Positions 32,096 to 44,041 of a DNA stretch of 64,000 bases are shown here, piece after piece. The translations under genes were made by a program, and so were the position numbers. Position 1 is the first letter of the stretch, and each line of letters begins with the position of its first letter. Location: contig AZLU01000011.1 of the NCBI GenBank assembly GCA_002224055.1, positions 87,501 through 151,500 on the forward strand. The letters are read 5' to 3'. The notes below the pieces were generated by a model. It saw nothing but the letters and a program-made list of their open reading frames with translations, was not told the origin of the DNA and did not search any database. Origin of the DNA: Pezizomycotina sp. ARF18. Lineage: Eukaryota; Ascomycota.

Positions 32096-34773
32096 CTGCG
32101 GTGATGGGTAATTATCAAAACGTTTTGGTTTTTTATTTCTATTTAAAAAATTTTTTTTTTAACAGACCAGTTTTATCTTGAGTTGTACAATACAGCGACG
32201 CGTTATCTCTTACAGTCCTGTGGCCTTCTAGGCTTGACACGTTGATTTCTGAACTACTTAAGCAGTTACCGTGTAAGACTCACGGCGATACTGAAAAGCA
32301 ACCTCGCGACCAAAGCCTGCGTGACTGAGTGAAAAGAGGCGGCGTACGGGATAAATCACGATACCCGATTTAATGATAGCACCCAATTCGTGATAATTTT
32401 TACCCCGACCGTGAGTGGCTGGCTTTCACTGTAACCATGGTAATGTTTGGGTAAACGCCGCCGGATCTGCTCCTGGTGTGGAGGGATAGCGTTGGACTTA
32501 ACCCTGGTGATGGAAGGAAACTGGAGGTTTAGTGGAGTACGGTCGTTTGGCTACGAAGGAGAGGGAGATCGAGGCAGAGAAGGAGGATGGGTATATCGGT
32601 GGGAGAAGTTGGCGACGGAGGATTTTGTGTACTCGGAGAATTCGACGAAGAGGGCGAAGGTTTGAGTACTAGGACGAGGATTGCAACAACACGGAGAAAG
32701 AGACTTTAAATTGAGCAAAGTCAGGGATTTGAGAAGTACATGAGCTCTTCGAACGTTCAAGGAAAACAGAGGGCCGTTCATTTCTGGGCACCAAATACTT
32801 TTATTGTCTCATTTCATTAAATAGATGAATGCATCCGACAGGTCCTGCGCCTTTCTAGACCGAATATAGGATATGAAATATAATCTATTCTTTATCTTCT
32901 AACGCCTCTCGGCGAAAGGAGACTCGTCCCGCAATCAGCATCACCATGGATACCCAAAAAGAAGAAAGAAAAAAAAAAAAAAAAAAAAGAGGAGGAAAAG
33001 AGCAAAAAAGAAGGAAGGTGTGGTCAATTTTGCAAAGGTTGCCAGCCGGTGAATTTCGAACCTGAAAGAATCCGTTCTGTATATAGCAATTGTAATAGCT
33101 GCCGAGCATTGATGGTGTAAGGACTATAATATAAAGGTCCAAGGTCGCGGAATTCTCGTCTTAAATGCATGACTAAAGTAGGGTTTGGCGGTTTATCAAG
33201 GCGGAATTGAGGTGAGAGAGACTTGAAGCGATGTCGGAGACCTTCGGAAAGTTGAACCAATCAGATCAAAGAGGGAGGCGTAGCTAACCTTGCCGACCAC
33301 AGCGCGTATGTCGAGGACGTGATGACGACGATTATTTAAGGTGAGATAGGTACAATGGTATATCACTGGCGGATTTGGCGCCTGTGAGAATGTTTCGTTG
33401 ATTAGATCTGATAGAGATGAAAGGATCGGGCCGACCGATCACGTAGGGTGCCGGTTCTAAAAAGTGGAGCCTCGCTTAGAGCAGACGAGCTTTCCCGCTG
33501 GCTATCTTACAAAAATCAAAATTAGGCGCCAAATTTGGTCGGTTATCAGTTCCGCTGAAGTTAAGTGCCAAGTAGTAGCCGAAGAGAAAGAGTTCGAAAA
33601 TGTTCTCACTCTCCCTAGTCCACCTACGGGAATAGTAAAGCAGCTTTTTCGGTGAAGTTGAAAACCGGAGCTCCACCTTATACGCGCCCGGAAGCACAGC
33701 TTTGATTTTGATGATCAACCTCCTCCGAAAGCCTCGCAGGAGGCGCCACAATCAGTTCGAATAACTTCTTGTTTCGCGCACCGAATTTTATATTTAAGTA
33801 TTTGAAAATTAGAGAAAAGTTTCTAAAAGCGTCTGTGGTGCGGTCATGTCTATTATACATTTTTGCACATCCTACAAAATAAATTATTCGGGAACCTCTC
33901 TATTAATTAGATAGGTAATGTACTAATGCACTCAAGTTTTTTCGAAAGGGGAAAAATAAACGGGGGAAAAAGGCACACAAATTGGAAAAAATTAGGAAAT
34001 TACCGAAAAACTTCTTAACAAATTCCATTGTGTAACTTTGACGCGGCTCTTGTGAATCTGTACTATTGAAGAAAGTTTGCTGCCGCGATCAATTCTTTTG
34101 GACTTTCAATCAAGTTATACCAGTTTGCAGAAGAAGATTTATTTTAGGAGTTATTCGCCGCTCAGGAAATGGCAGGGATATCTTGACAGAATTGCGGGCA
34201 GATAGTTGGCACGTGTTAGTACACGAGAAGGGATATTCGTATCTATAAACAGTTCGGATCCTGAATACTCTTCAAGGTATGATTGCACATTATCCAATCA
34301 CGTCGTTGCGCGTTCCAATAGTGAAAGATCGAAATCTAAGACAGTTGTAGTACTGGTCTCTTATTACCCACAGCAGCACATAATGGTACTGATGTGCAAG
34401 ACATTGAAGATCACATTAACCGTCGATATTGGAACGCAATGGAAGCCTTTTTAAGCCCGTTCAGATAGCAGTTCGCTGCTAGTTCATGTAAAGGCGAGTC
34501 ACTCGCATCATGTTGCTAAAGGCTTCTTCTTTGTCTTGCTTTGAGACTCAAAGACTTGAATACGCTACAGGCTGTTGATGTCTTATTCTATCAGATTTAA
34601 TCTTCCCGGATGGCCTGTTCAGGAGGAGTGGATGAACTCGTCGTCCTAGAGAAGCTAATTCTCATATTACATACAAATTTATAAAAAAGCCCGAATTTAT
34701 ACCAAGAGAATGTCTCGCCCCAATGGAGAAGCATTTGTTAGACAGAAAAGCAAAAAAAAAAAAAAAAAAAAAG
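32096..34773. other. Gene-poor interval
   Basis: 2.7 kb. A 72-codon frame at 32447-32665 and minus frames to 33860 have mixed composition. I cannot support any of them as genes. A-rich tracts lie near 32970-32990 and at 34752-34773. Confidence 0.4.
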
Positions 34774-34880
34774 ATGACCCCTGATGGATTCGAACTACCG
34801 ATCTCACAACATCTTCACCCGGCCAATCCCCTTGCGGGGAAGACCTACGGCCGAGTTCCCTCCGCCAGAGGCTTTGCTAC
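34774..34880 (-). other. tRNA-like fragment or Pol III-type boxes
   Basis: Read on the minus strand, AGTTCGAATCC is a good tRNA T-arm/B-box, followed by GGGGTCATC and then 22 T, as in a Pol III terminator. An A-box-like TAGCAAAGC..TGG lies about 70-75 nt upstream on that strand, with a CCCCGCAAGGGG hairpin between. No acceptor stem pairs with the 3' strand, so this is not an intact tRNA. A tRNA relic or a tRNA-derived SINE head are alternatives. Confidence 0.2.
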
Positions 34881-35892
34881 CAGAAGCTCACGCTCCGGAC
34901 CTCGCCAGAAGATCAGACCATACGGCCCGTATAAGCTCTATAGCTCTATAAGCTTATCAATCCGGCAGGAGCAGACATCTGGCCGAAGACCTCGAAAGTA
35001 AGAGTTATACGAGTTTACGCTCCTTCAAAAGGGTCGATTGGACATAGGGAGTAACTTGCTCTTTATTTGAAGAAAGGACGTTTTCTCCGAATCGGTCAGT
35101 CACGTGGCGTTTTTTCAGAATTGGGCAAACGCGGTCTATAGTTCTACAAAAGCACTACATGGTTTGTTATTGGCTGTTAGTCCGCCTGGAACGAATCAGA
35201 AGAATGATTGTTGCCTGTTGTCCCATATTTGAACATCGATATCAACTAAAGTAAGCCATCCAATCCATGGGTTTAATATATTTATATCCTCTGCTTTATC
35301 TCTAAAAGGTATTCATTAGATAGCCGCTTTACAATTTGAGGTGAGAAATCAATTTTGATGTGATCTTACGACTATTGAGTTCAGAGCAAGTTGAGCAGTT
35401 CATATTTCAGTTGTACAAGGCTTACAGCTTATAAATTCTAAGCGTTCGAGAGATTTGAGAGCGCTATATAAGAGAAACGTTGTGTATATGTTCTAACACG
35501 GATGAACGGAACAAAATAAGGAGCAATCACGATGCGACAAAGTTCCATCTGGATGAATGATACAATATTTGCTAAATGGGAAACTTTCGATGCGATGGCA
35601 TCATTTAAGAAATTTAGACTTGGCCATAGGTTGATTTATAGAGGGACAAATGACAATGGCTATTGATCTTGATTGGCTCTCAGGCTTCCCTGAAAATCAG
35701 TCCATGATATTTCCGCGGTATACTGGTAAGTGGGGATTGTAATTCCTTCTTAATGTCAGCAAGTAATCGCAAATTAAGTATAGGCCAGTACGCCATTAGC
35801 AGAACCAATTTTATATAATTGACAAGCCCAAGTACTCTATTCCCCCGGCGTGAATGCACCATCCAATAATGATGTAGTCAGTCCTGGCTCAG
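34881..35892. other. Gene-poor interval
   Basis: About 1 kb with no supported gene. A plus-strand stretch near 35670-35725 (reading SGFPENQSMIFPRYTG before a GTAAGT donor) might be an exon of the next unit. Confidence 0.3.
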
Positions 35893-36715
35893 GCGATTGA
35901 TTGAGCGTCGTTTGCTGGAAGATTAGCCCGCAGCTCCCCGAACCGGAAAAATTGTTCCCAAAAATGGATGCTGCGAGACTCCCAAAACCGAAAAAAACAT
36001 TCCATGATATATGCGCAGCGGAGCACCCAAACAATGATAGGATAGATCTGTGCTTGCGAGGTGGCAACTTCGTATCCCTGGAGAGAAGACTTGATTACCC
36101 AAGTAGGAGAAAAGTGAGTATTGTAGGCCATCTGTCTTTTAGAAATCCGAATTTTAGTATATCTCTACGGTTGGAAATGTTGTTGGTCAAGCCATGCACG
36201 GAGAGACTTTTAAGCTCAACGCAACTCCCACAACTCCTGACAACATCGAGCCTATCCCAGCGAAGCACCGTGATAGGAAGTCAAAAATAGAAGTTCTCAA
36301 TGGAGCCTCGTAGCCACGCCTTGAGACCTACCGGCCCGACTTTGAAAAGCCAATCTCCTGCGCGTGGTACATGTACAGGTAATTTCAACTATAGGTGTTT
36401 CAACGTACGACGTTCCGCAAGGCCCGGAATCCTTTGGGTGACCGCGGCAACTTCCGTGCCCTCCACAACTATTTTTAGTCTAGCCGATTTCACATGGCCA
36501 CGCGAAAAATTCACGAGATAGCCAAGCTTTTTCGACGGCGAGCGAATCAGAGCGCGAAATGTCATATCTCGCTTCCAGATCCAAGGAAACTTTCGCTCAA
36601 ACGTTCGCAGTTCCTTGACATGGCCACCACCGACCAGGACGATTCCCGTAAACATACCTCGTATGCCACGGAGCATACAAAAGAGATGCGTGGCGTATTT
36701 CACGAGCTATGTTAA
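35893..36715 (+). pseudogene. Multi-exon coding remnant, unknown product
   Basis: Coding-like pieces in order. About 35925-36110 reads LPEPEKLFPKMDAARLPKPK and LCLRGGNFVSLERRLDYPSR, followed by a GTGAGT donor. After an acceptor ATTTTAG at about 36155 comes STVGNVVGQAMHGETFKLNA, then DNIEPIPAKHRDRKSKIEVL, one in-frame TAG, and RLETYRPDFEKPISCAWYMY. After about 36410 a basic stretch ends at 36715 (KLFRRRANQSAKCHISLPDP, TSYATEHTKEMRGVFHEL). The pieces read like one protein with introns and a stop, but I do not recognise the family and the joins are uncertain. Confidence 0.25.
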
Positions 36716-36719
36716 ACGC

Positions 36720-37333
36720 GTTTTTATTCTGCGTCGACGTGCGCAACTTCATGTTTCTTTGTTTCTCGTAGGATTAACTGTTTTTCCTGGGCTTCGAACA
36801 AGGCACAGTCTAAGCCATCTTGACATCCATCCCAGCAGGCGGGCCAATCATTTGCGAATAGTGAACCGTCGTTGCACAAAGCTAACAGAAATTTCCCCCT
36901 GGTTGATATGCATGCGACTATATATCGGTTCTTTGGAGAAGCCGTAACGACGCCTGGCGGTCAACATATTGGCACCTGATAATTCGGCTCTACGTTCGCT
37001 TCTTGCCTAGCTTTGCGGAGATATTTATGGAAATAGTCGGAGCCATGATGAGGTCCAGCCATATCACTCGTTGCCGTTAGACTTGTAGACAACCAAATTA
37101 TGGGCCCATCTGTGAATGGATGTATCGTCAGTTCGCCTATAAATCCACCGGTATTCTCCCTCGAAAGACGAATGTAATTTTTGGAACACCAGAGACCTCC
37201 GGTGCAAAGCAGCTCTTCTTTACTTCTCAGTCAATCATTCTCCTGGCTTTATATTTTGGATCTTAAGCATTCGCTACCTTCTCATCGCTCATTCAAAACT
37301 CTGCGTTCTCAGAACATTCAGCAAATTGTCATA
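36720..37333. other. Gene-free interval and promoter region of the next gene
   Basis: No supported coding. A CCTATAAATCC element near 37137 is about 195 bp before the ATG at 37334. A pyrimidine-rich leader follows. Confidence 0.35.
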
Positions 37334-38527
37334 ATGTTGACATACCTTATAACTCCCTTCTTTGCCTCTTAGGCGCTGTTTCAGCAACTCCTAAACCCGT
37401 TATTGAGAACGCGGGTTGTTACGCCGCCACCGAGTTACGGATCCAATAACTACGGATACGGATCCAACTACTGTCCACTGGCTATTACTGGGGTGGTGAG
37501 CTTTCACTCGAGCATAAGAGGAGTTCTTAAAGAAGTTAAATGCTAACTAAGGTTATAGGCGTCTGCCATAAATGCACTAAGCAGTATTGGTACACCGATT
37601 CGGGATCCTACGGGAGTCCAAGCTGCCACACATGCACACAGGATAAATGGTGGGATAGTAAGTTTCCTACAATATCGCCCACAGCTTATGAAACGGAACT
37701 AACATCTTATATTGATAGATTGCTGTCACGACTGTACTAAAGACTACTTCTGGGACAATGTAAGTAATCTCTCCGTAATCCATACCCGGATTCATTGCTA
37801 AGCTCGGACTATAGAAATGCCACGACTGTGTCCAAAGCCTCTACTATAGCGACGGCGGATACGGGAACCCTACTGCCACAAATGCACCAGCAACCTCTTC
37901 TACGATAAATGCTGCCACACCTGCGAGAAACCTTACTATTACAACGGAAAATGCCATACCTGCACTGAGGACAAATGGTGGAGCAGTAAGTAGCCACATT
38001 AGGCCCTCAGTTTCGTCTGACGAAAGCTAAAAATTTCTTTAGACCGCTGCCACGATTGCGTGAAGGACTACTGGTGGAATAAGTAAGTAGAGACCTCGAG
38101 ATCGGATGCTTTCCATTTCTATGAGCACTAATTCGTTTTATAGTGCTTGCCACACTTGCACCTCGAGTACTGGATTGAAGGGAAATGCCAGCCTTGCAAG
38201 AAATCGGAATGGGATCATAGGGTTAGTGTATTTATATTTCCGAAAGCCTCTATATAGCTTACGTGCTAATTCATCACGCGCAACAGAACCATTGCTGCAA
38301 ATCTCAGGCGGCTATGGTGGAGGTTACGGAGGTGGCTACGGAGGTGGTTACGGCGGAGATTACGGAAACGGTGGGTCCTACGGAGATGGTGGATCCTACG
38401 GAAATGGTGATCCTACGGAAGTGGAGATAGCTACGGCGGAAGTAACGGCGGTGGATACGGAAGTGGTGGTTCTTACGGCGGCGGCAGCTACGGCGGAGGC
38501 TACGATAACGGCAACAACTATCCTTAA
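37334..38527 (+). CDS. Secreted CHxC-repeat protein with Gly-Tyr-rich tail, seven exons
   Basis: ATG 37334 opens MLTYLITPFFAS; one base away GAVSATPKPVIENAGCY continues, together resembling a signal peptide with an ASA-like cleavage site. Six introns of 55-65 nt with GT-AG borders (37496-37558, 37658-37718, 37760-37814, 37986-38042, 38083-38143, 38222-38286) separate exons of 40-171 nt. The exons carry about ten units C-H-x-C-x(3-4)-aromatic pair (CHKCTKQYWY, CHTCTQDKWW, CHDCTKDYFW, CHKCTSNLFY, CHTCEKPYYY, CHTCTEDKWW, CHDCVKDYWW, CQPCKKSEW). The last exon encodes GGYGGGYGGGYGG then SYGGGSYGGGYDNGNNYP. Four single-base frame changes are needed (near 37372, 37865, 38160, 38410). The CHxC pairs could bind metal, and the GY tail suggests a wall or matrix protein. 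No known family recognised. Confidence 0.6.
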
Positions 38528-39214
38528 GTCCAACGGTTATGATATGCAGGATTGGAAGGGCATATAACGTCTTCCAGTGGTCACAATCTTTTTACCATTC
38601 ATTTCCTCTGATGATTTTCCTTCACATTTCATCATTCCGATCTTTACCCCTTAGCAAAAGATTACTTCCCGTGTGTTCATCGGGCGGGAGCGCAGTCGTT
38701 CTTTTCTTCTTTTTCCGCTCGCGTGAGAATTTTCTAATACTCTCTTTTCCGACGAAGTTCTGTATGGTACTCAATTTTAATTCACATGTTTTGCAGGGAA
38801 GAAATATAATTAACATTTTAACGGAAGAGATAATTCGCTGAAAACTAATTGAGTATACGGTTTATTGTAACTTGACTAAAGCTGCGCGAGGTGATCTATA
38901 TCTCTTGGGCAGCCTGACAAATCGCTGCCCTAGCTTCAAGCTCGCATACCACGGCTGGCCGCTGGTCTGCAAACACTCGCTTTCCTTTTCTATTGACAAA
39001 TCAAGGCTGCACGCGAACCATCTTTTTTACCAGTTAGCATTTTCTCGTCAAGACCCGAGGCTCCGAGAGAACTTATTGGTGCTTTATTAAACGTGCGTGG
39101 AGAGTTGAAGCGCCTTGTTACTAGCCAGTATTTTGGACGCAGTATTAATGCAGAGGCCGCCGGTAAACATTTTGTGAAGTATCGGAATACATTAAGATAT
39201 CTTTCTATTAGCCT
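38528..39214. other. Gene-poor interval
   Basis: About 700 bp downstream of the CHxC gene. No supported coding; frames at 38539-38841 and 38872-39090 lack family features. Confidence 0.35.
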
Positions 39215-39601
39215 CTAATGCGATACTTCACCTATACGTTTCTCGAACCTTTCCGCTGCGCTTTTCCAAAAAGGCTCTGTGTCTCTATCGCCGAGTCGGA
39301 GCAAATAAGGCAAAAAGGTCGTGGACCAGTCCTCGCTAACTGATGGCATTAGAGCTCCATAGTTCTCGATGGAAATGGCTGACAATGCGGGCGTAGCATG
39401 CGGCACGGAAACGTCAAGCACAGGATCCTCGAGCGTCGTGCGGATGTCGGGTATGGCTGGCATCCGTAGTATCCCGTAGTATTGGCCAGTGAGATCTAGG
39501 ACAACGATAGTCTTGCGATTGAGTTTTCTAAGGTCCTCTTGGTAAAGAATGCCGACACGCCTGCCGAACTTGCGTCTGGTCTCGTTGCATTCATAATAAT
39601 C
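39215..39601 (-). CDS. Terminal exon of an unknown minus-strand gene
   Basis: A 128-codon open stretch with strong coding character: YYECNETRRKFGRRVGILYQ, EDLRKLNRKTIVVLDLTGQY, YGILRMPAIPDIRTTLEDPV, then NYGALMPSVSEDWSTTFLPY and LGDRDTEPFWKSAAERFEKR, ending GEVSH. It begins after a stop with no ATG at its start. An acceptor-like TCTGAGATAG lies just upstream on the minus strand (about 39606-39615) and a GTAAGGAG donor about 35 nt before that, so an earlier exon near 39640-39700 is likely. The stretch has even composition and no break. Family not recognised. Confidence 0.4.
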   Translation of the reverse strand, partial: DYYECNETRRKFGRRVGILYQEDLRKLNRKTIVVLDLTGQYYGILRMPAIPDIRTTLEDPVLDVSVPHATPALSAISIENYGALMPSVSEDWSTTFLPYLLRLGDRDTEPFWKSAAERFEKRIGEVSH

Positions 39602-40078
39602 TCATCTATCTCAGAGTATTAGTTATTAGCTCACTCCTTACTTTGCAGAGAACCGGGAACAGGGCCGCAGCGTACAGGTAGAAGCTTTGAGATCTGCATT
39701 AGTGTCATGCGTCTCGTTTAAATCCATGCACCGATGTCTCCATCCTCAAAGCCAAGCTGGGTCATGTAGCAAAACATTTATGTTTCAAGAAAGATGGTAC
39801 GATAGTTGCCTACGATTTATACTCGTCGTCGGAATAATATCGTTGTTTCGAGCGTTCGACACGTACAATAAATCCTGACTCTACAAGGGCCTCTGCCGTT
39901 GTTGGGCTGACTTGGATTTCCGATGAGAATTAGCATATTAGGTTATAAAACGAGAGCTGCTACCGGCAATCAGAATTGAAGGTGGCGTTTACGTAAAGTT
40001 CGTTCTCGTAAGGGAAGTCTGCCGGCGTTTCACTGTGTTAGTTCACAAATCGAGTTCGAAGTCCCAAATATCAGGCTC

Positions 40079-40130
40079 AAAAAAAAAAAAAAAAAAAAAA
40101 AAAAGAAAAAGAAAAAGAAAAAAAAAAAAG
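40079..40130 (+). repeat. A26 tract followed by (GAAAAA)n
   Basis: 26 A at 40079-40104, then GAAAAA units to about 40130. Low-complexity, possibly derived from a retroposed tail, but no source sequence is visible upstream. Confidence 0.7.
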
Positions 40131-41397
40131 GCTATATCCGTACATTCCTCGGTAATGCAGAACAATTCGAGTTTCATCCTCAGCCTGTGGAGGCTCGCAT
40201 GCTGCTGCTACCGCCGCCGATGTAACTGTCTCCGCACCCGGAAATAGCTGAACGTATGGTATTAGGTTCTGGAATCCATGGCTATAATGCGTTGTAACTT
40301 TATCGTAGTAACCGTTATTTTCAAAATTCAGGAGACTCCGTGGGGAGATATATCATTCCCTTTATATTTTGCAACTGAAAGAGACAAGAAAATTCAAGCC
40401 TCGGAGAAGCACGTTTATAATTGCCCGGACATGCTCTTTGCTCTTGTACAAAGCTGTGAAACCATCAACCGTTATCTCTCATGACGTTCTTAAGATAAAC
40501 GGTAGAATTTTAACTGAAATGCCATGATTCAATTCGAGAAATGGGCGACTTGAGTCAGCGCTTGTTTACCCGAACAGCCTAGACGAGCGATTTTCAATTA
40601 GGCGCTCGCACTACAGCGACTGTCATACCCAGCATAAATCGTACGATTCTCAGCTTCCTTGAAATTCTAAGCGCACGTGTGCCCGCGCATATGCCCGCCA
40701 CCATACACAAACTTTTATAAATACATTACAGGAGCTTTATCTAAGATATAGCTTCTATACCTGAAAAATTTTATTCGCCTTCACAAATCCTGTTTGCAGA
40801 CCTCGTCGATGTGTCACAGGAAGCAGAGAAAGAAATGGAATGGCATGGATACCACAAAGAATCCTGCTCACCCTTGGTCACGGGTGCTTTGGTATCGATA
40901 CGACTGAGATAGGGTCGTCGCCCGCGTGCGGAGAAATATTATCGATACGGCTCATGAAAATCAAAATTAAAATCAAAGTCAAGTATAGGAATCGTGAAAA
41001 AATCGGCCGCAATGACCCGTGTAAACAGACTGTGGGTTTATTAGAAAAGAATTTTGTTGTACTATAGAAAACAATCAGTCATTAGCTTCAAGGGAAAAAA
41101 AGAAAACTTCAACCCTTTAGGATGTTTACAAGGGAGCCGGCTATACGAGGGAAACCAGACGCTTGGCTATTGGTCGTCTACCTCGAGCTCCCCAAAGATG
41201 AAAAAATTTTATGATGGTACGCCGGAAATATGTCCGGGACTCTTACTGCCAATTTGGAGTGGAAAGCACTGGGTTTACTTATGTAGGGTACCTCGCGTGC
41301 GTATTTTCTTCGCGATTGATATGTATTCTCTACGCGAATCGGCAATGTTGTTTCAATTTTGCTCCATCACATCCGGCGCTTGGTCTCACTCATGTGA
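40131..41397. other. Gene-poor interval
   Basis: Frames at 40278-40484 and 40840-41067 are weak. A frame from 41054 runs into the next coding-like stretch but reads as a shadow after about 41200. Confidence 0.3.
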
Positions 41398-41712
41398 ACT
41401 TCTCTGGTTTATCATGATTTTGCAGGCGGTGAGCTCAGGGTTCAAATTATTCATCTTCGCGAATCCTCACAATGGTGGACTCGCCTCCGAAATGGATCGC
41501 CAGCTATGACTTGGAAGCATTCGGTGAAGCTTATAGAACTTGAAGGCTTTCCTCGACGATTTTTACGCTATGCTCAACCCTATGTGTTGATGGGGATAGC
41601 AAGTTATGAAAAATATTCCGAATCAATGGTCACAGCATGTATGTATGGAGAAACGGGCTGGATTTTACAGAAAATAGGAGTAGTATCAACATTTAGTTCG
41701 CTTGTAGAGTAA
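41398..41712 (+). CDS. Coding-like frame of unknown product
   Basis: Open from a stop at 41395 to 41712: YHDFAGGELRVQIIHLRESS, QWWTRLRNGSPAMTWKHSVK, LIELEGFPRRFLRYAQPYVL, ESMVTACMYGETGWILQKIG. It reads like a globular protein rather than chance translation. A second plus frame at 41211-41417 (MMVRRKYVRDSYCQFGVEST) may be its upstream part one base out of frame. Alternative ATG at 41506. No family recognised. Confidence 0.25.
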   Translation, partial: TSLVYHDFAGGELRVQIIHLRESSQWWTRLRNGSPAMTWKHSVKLIELEGFPRRFLRYAQPYVLMGIASYEKYSESMVTACMYGETGWILQKIGVVSTFSSLVE

Positions 41713-42117
41713 CAGAACAGAAATTTCCTATGTTTTCCCTCCCTCTCCTTCTTATCTTCGAGCAATGGGTTTTTTTGAAGAATAAGAGAAAGGGAGTACG
41801 TTGTTCTTGCTTTTTTTTTAGTATCCGTCGCCATCATGATCGTCATATCGTTTGTCGAAAAATAGAAAGAAACATGAAGAGAAGAAAAAAAATGAACAAC
41901 AAACAACAATTATTATGAGAATCCTTTGTATCCATATCGTGCAGTATCTTTGGCCGTTCTTCGCTTCCTTTGTAATCCACCGCATACTTACACTAAATGG
42001 TATCGTTGACTCGGAAGCGCGAGAGGAAAAAAACAGTATCGGAATAGACTTTCTCCAGTATTTATCGTGGCACAATCTTTTGTGTGTATCGCTGAAAAGA
42101 AAGAAAGAAACGCCAAA

Positions 42118-44041
42118 TCAAAGAAAAATCAAACTATCGCTGAAAAAAATTAACGGCGGTCGTAGAACTCGTGATACTCCATCCTCCTCCTCTGAGTCCT
42201 TCAACCGCTCCGTATTCCCTAGCATCACGCTCATCGGATAGCTATCGTACGGGATGGGGACCGAACGAGGTTGCTCAGAGGCGCGGTAGAGGTTCGCACT
42301 ACCGCGTTGAGACATGTCCCTGGATCGATCCGAGAGTGGATCCCTGTCGTCCATAAGGGGGATCATCGAAGACCGCGGTCCCTGACGTCCATAGTGAGCT
42401 TCCTTAAAACCCTGGACTCCCTGGCGACCGGCGTACTTGGGGGAATCGATGAAGCTGCGTCCTCCTTGGCGCCCACCGTACGATAGTTTCTTAACCCCAC
42501 CAGACTGAACGAGTAACGTGGCCCTGATCGAGATCGTCACGCTCCTCCTTGATGCGCGGAAGCTGGATGTTGTCATCACGCCTGCTGGCGAACGGCTCGT
42601 TCTCCCTCCCGTACTGCGGCGGACCACGCGGGACGTTGTTTTCTTCGTAATAGAAGCGGGGATCACGCTCGTCGACGCGTCGCATCTGTTCCGGGAGAGT
42701 GTTGTAAGGAGCGACATCGCGGCGATCTTCCGGAGGTCCCTGCTAGCGTACCTCGAGGAGACTTGCCGCCGACGCGAGAGTTGCCGATGTAGCTCCTTCT
42801 CGCGGTCCCTTTCTTCGCGCCTATCGTCTCGCCTGTCCTGCGCCTGTCGGACATACCACGACCACGGGAGGATCCGCGGCCCCTCCTGGATGGCTATCGT
42901 GAAGCGACCGCGAGCGCGTCCGTGACCCCTTTCGTGGTTGCGGGGGCGGCCGCGGCGGTTTCCGTTCTCTTGGTTCGAGGTTTCGATGGGCGAAAGCGGG
43001 GCGTCCGAAAAGCCGTAATAGTTATCTGTGCGCCGTGTTCGATCATGTACGGGAAAGTGGATGAGCCGTCAACGCTGTATGACGTTAAAGAAGATAATTA
43101 GGTAAAGGCGCTATAGGATTCATCAAAGGAACGTAAAACGGATGAAAGGAGGAGAGAATGTAAAGCAGGATTAACATACGATTTTTCCTGCTTAGCTGCT
43201 TCGAGTAAGACAGCAATGTGTCTCCGTCAAGCGGGTAGTTATGCTCATAACCAGCCTCATTAGCGTTGAAAGCCAGTGCAGAACAGTAATCGATCGGAGG
43301 CGGCCCAAGATTGCACGTGAACGAAGTCGAAATCTCGTAAAACCTGTCATCGGACTGCTTCGGGAACATGTTGATGGAATATACGGAAAATGTTCCTGAA
43401 GGTTCGCCAGCTGGAAGGGAAAGTTGCGCGGTTGGAGTCTGGTCCGGTATTGATCTCCCCAGAAAGTCCACTTGCGGAGTCGGCGTAAGTCCGGTGACGC
43501 CGAACCTTTTTGCAAAGAGGCCCGGCGAGAGCGTGGACGACCTTCAAGGCAGAATCGTGTTGGTCCCTGTTGAGCGTCACGGGATTCTGAAACCGCTTTT
43601 AGTTCCCAAACGGGCTTGAGCCGTGGTCTACACGTTCGATGGGGCGGTATACGAAGAAGCGGTAACGGGCGATAATCGTAAGCTCCTTGCCCTGAAGGGA
43701 AACACCCATGAAGTTCGCGGGCATCCTGTATGACGGATTCTGCCCGTGTTGAGACATGGCGTCGCAACCTGGTTCGACGCGGTTGAAGTGCTGCTCAGAT
43801 TCTTGTAACGCTGCATCTCCTGCCCGCGCTTCGACTCATGGCCGGCGTTTTCATCACCGGTTTCGTGTCCAGACTGTGGGTGCTTGGTGTTCGTGTAGTC
43901 TTCCATGTTGATATCCAAGCCCTTGGAGTCCGGGCGCGCGGTATATGCCGCCGGATTACTAGTATCCCAGGTCTTCAACATGTGATCATCCTCCTCTTCC
44001 ATAGCTGAACACTCGATTAGTACCTCCCGTGAATACGGCAA
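42118..44041 (-). pseudogene. Long hypothetical gene with Arg-rich C-terminal part, minus strand, frame-interrupted
   Basis: Co-linear coding pieces start at ATG 44041 (MPYSREVLIECSAMEEEDDH, then LDINMEDYTNTKHPQSGHET, ESKRGQEMQRYKNLSS). They continue HFNRVEPGCDAMSQHGQNPS, YRMPANFMGVSLQGKELTII, ARYRFFVYRPIERVDHGSSP, then NPVTLNRDQHDSALKVVHAL, SGTFSVYSINMFPKQSDDRF and YEISTSFTCNLGPPPIDYCS. A minus-strand intron starts with GTATGTT near 43160 and ends near 43100 or at a later CAG. After it come NYYGFSDAPLSPIETSNQEN, an Arg/Gly-rich stretch (RGRPRNHERGHGRARGR), DRRDDRREERDREKELHRQL, YYEENNVPRGPPQYGRENEP and GGRQGGRSFIDSPKYAGRQG. About 600 residues in all with at least five frame changes. The Arg/Gly/Asp-rich tail suggests RNA binding; that is inference. 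Family not recognised. Confidence 0.45.

Noticed and set aside
32447-32665. 72-codon plus frame (MGKRRRICSWCGG)
   Set aside because: Composition is mixed, alternative frames look equally coding, and no splice or homology support is visible.
42118-42925. Plus-strand frames opposite the long minus gene
   Set aside because: The minus strand gives co-linear, coherent coding; plus frames are shadows.
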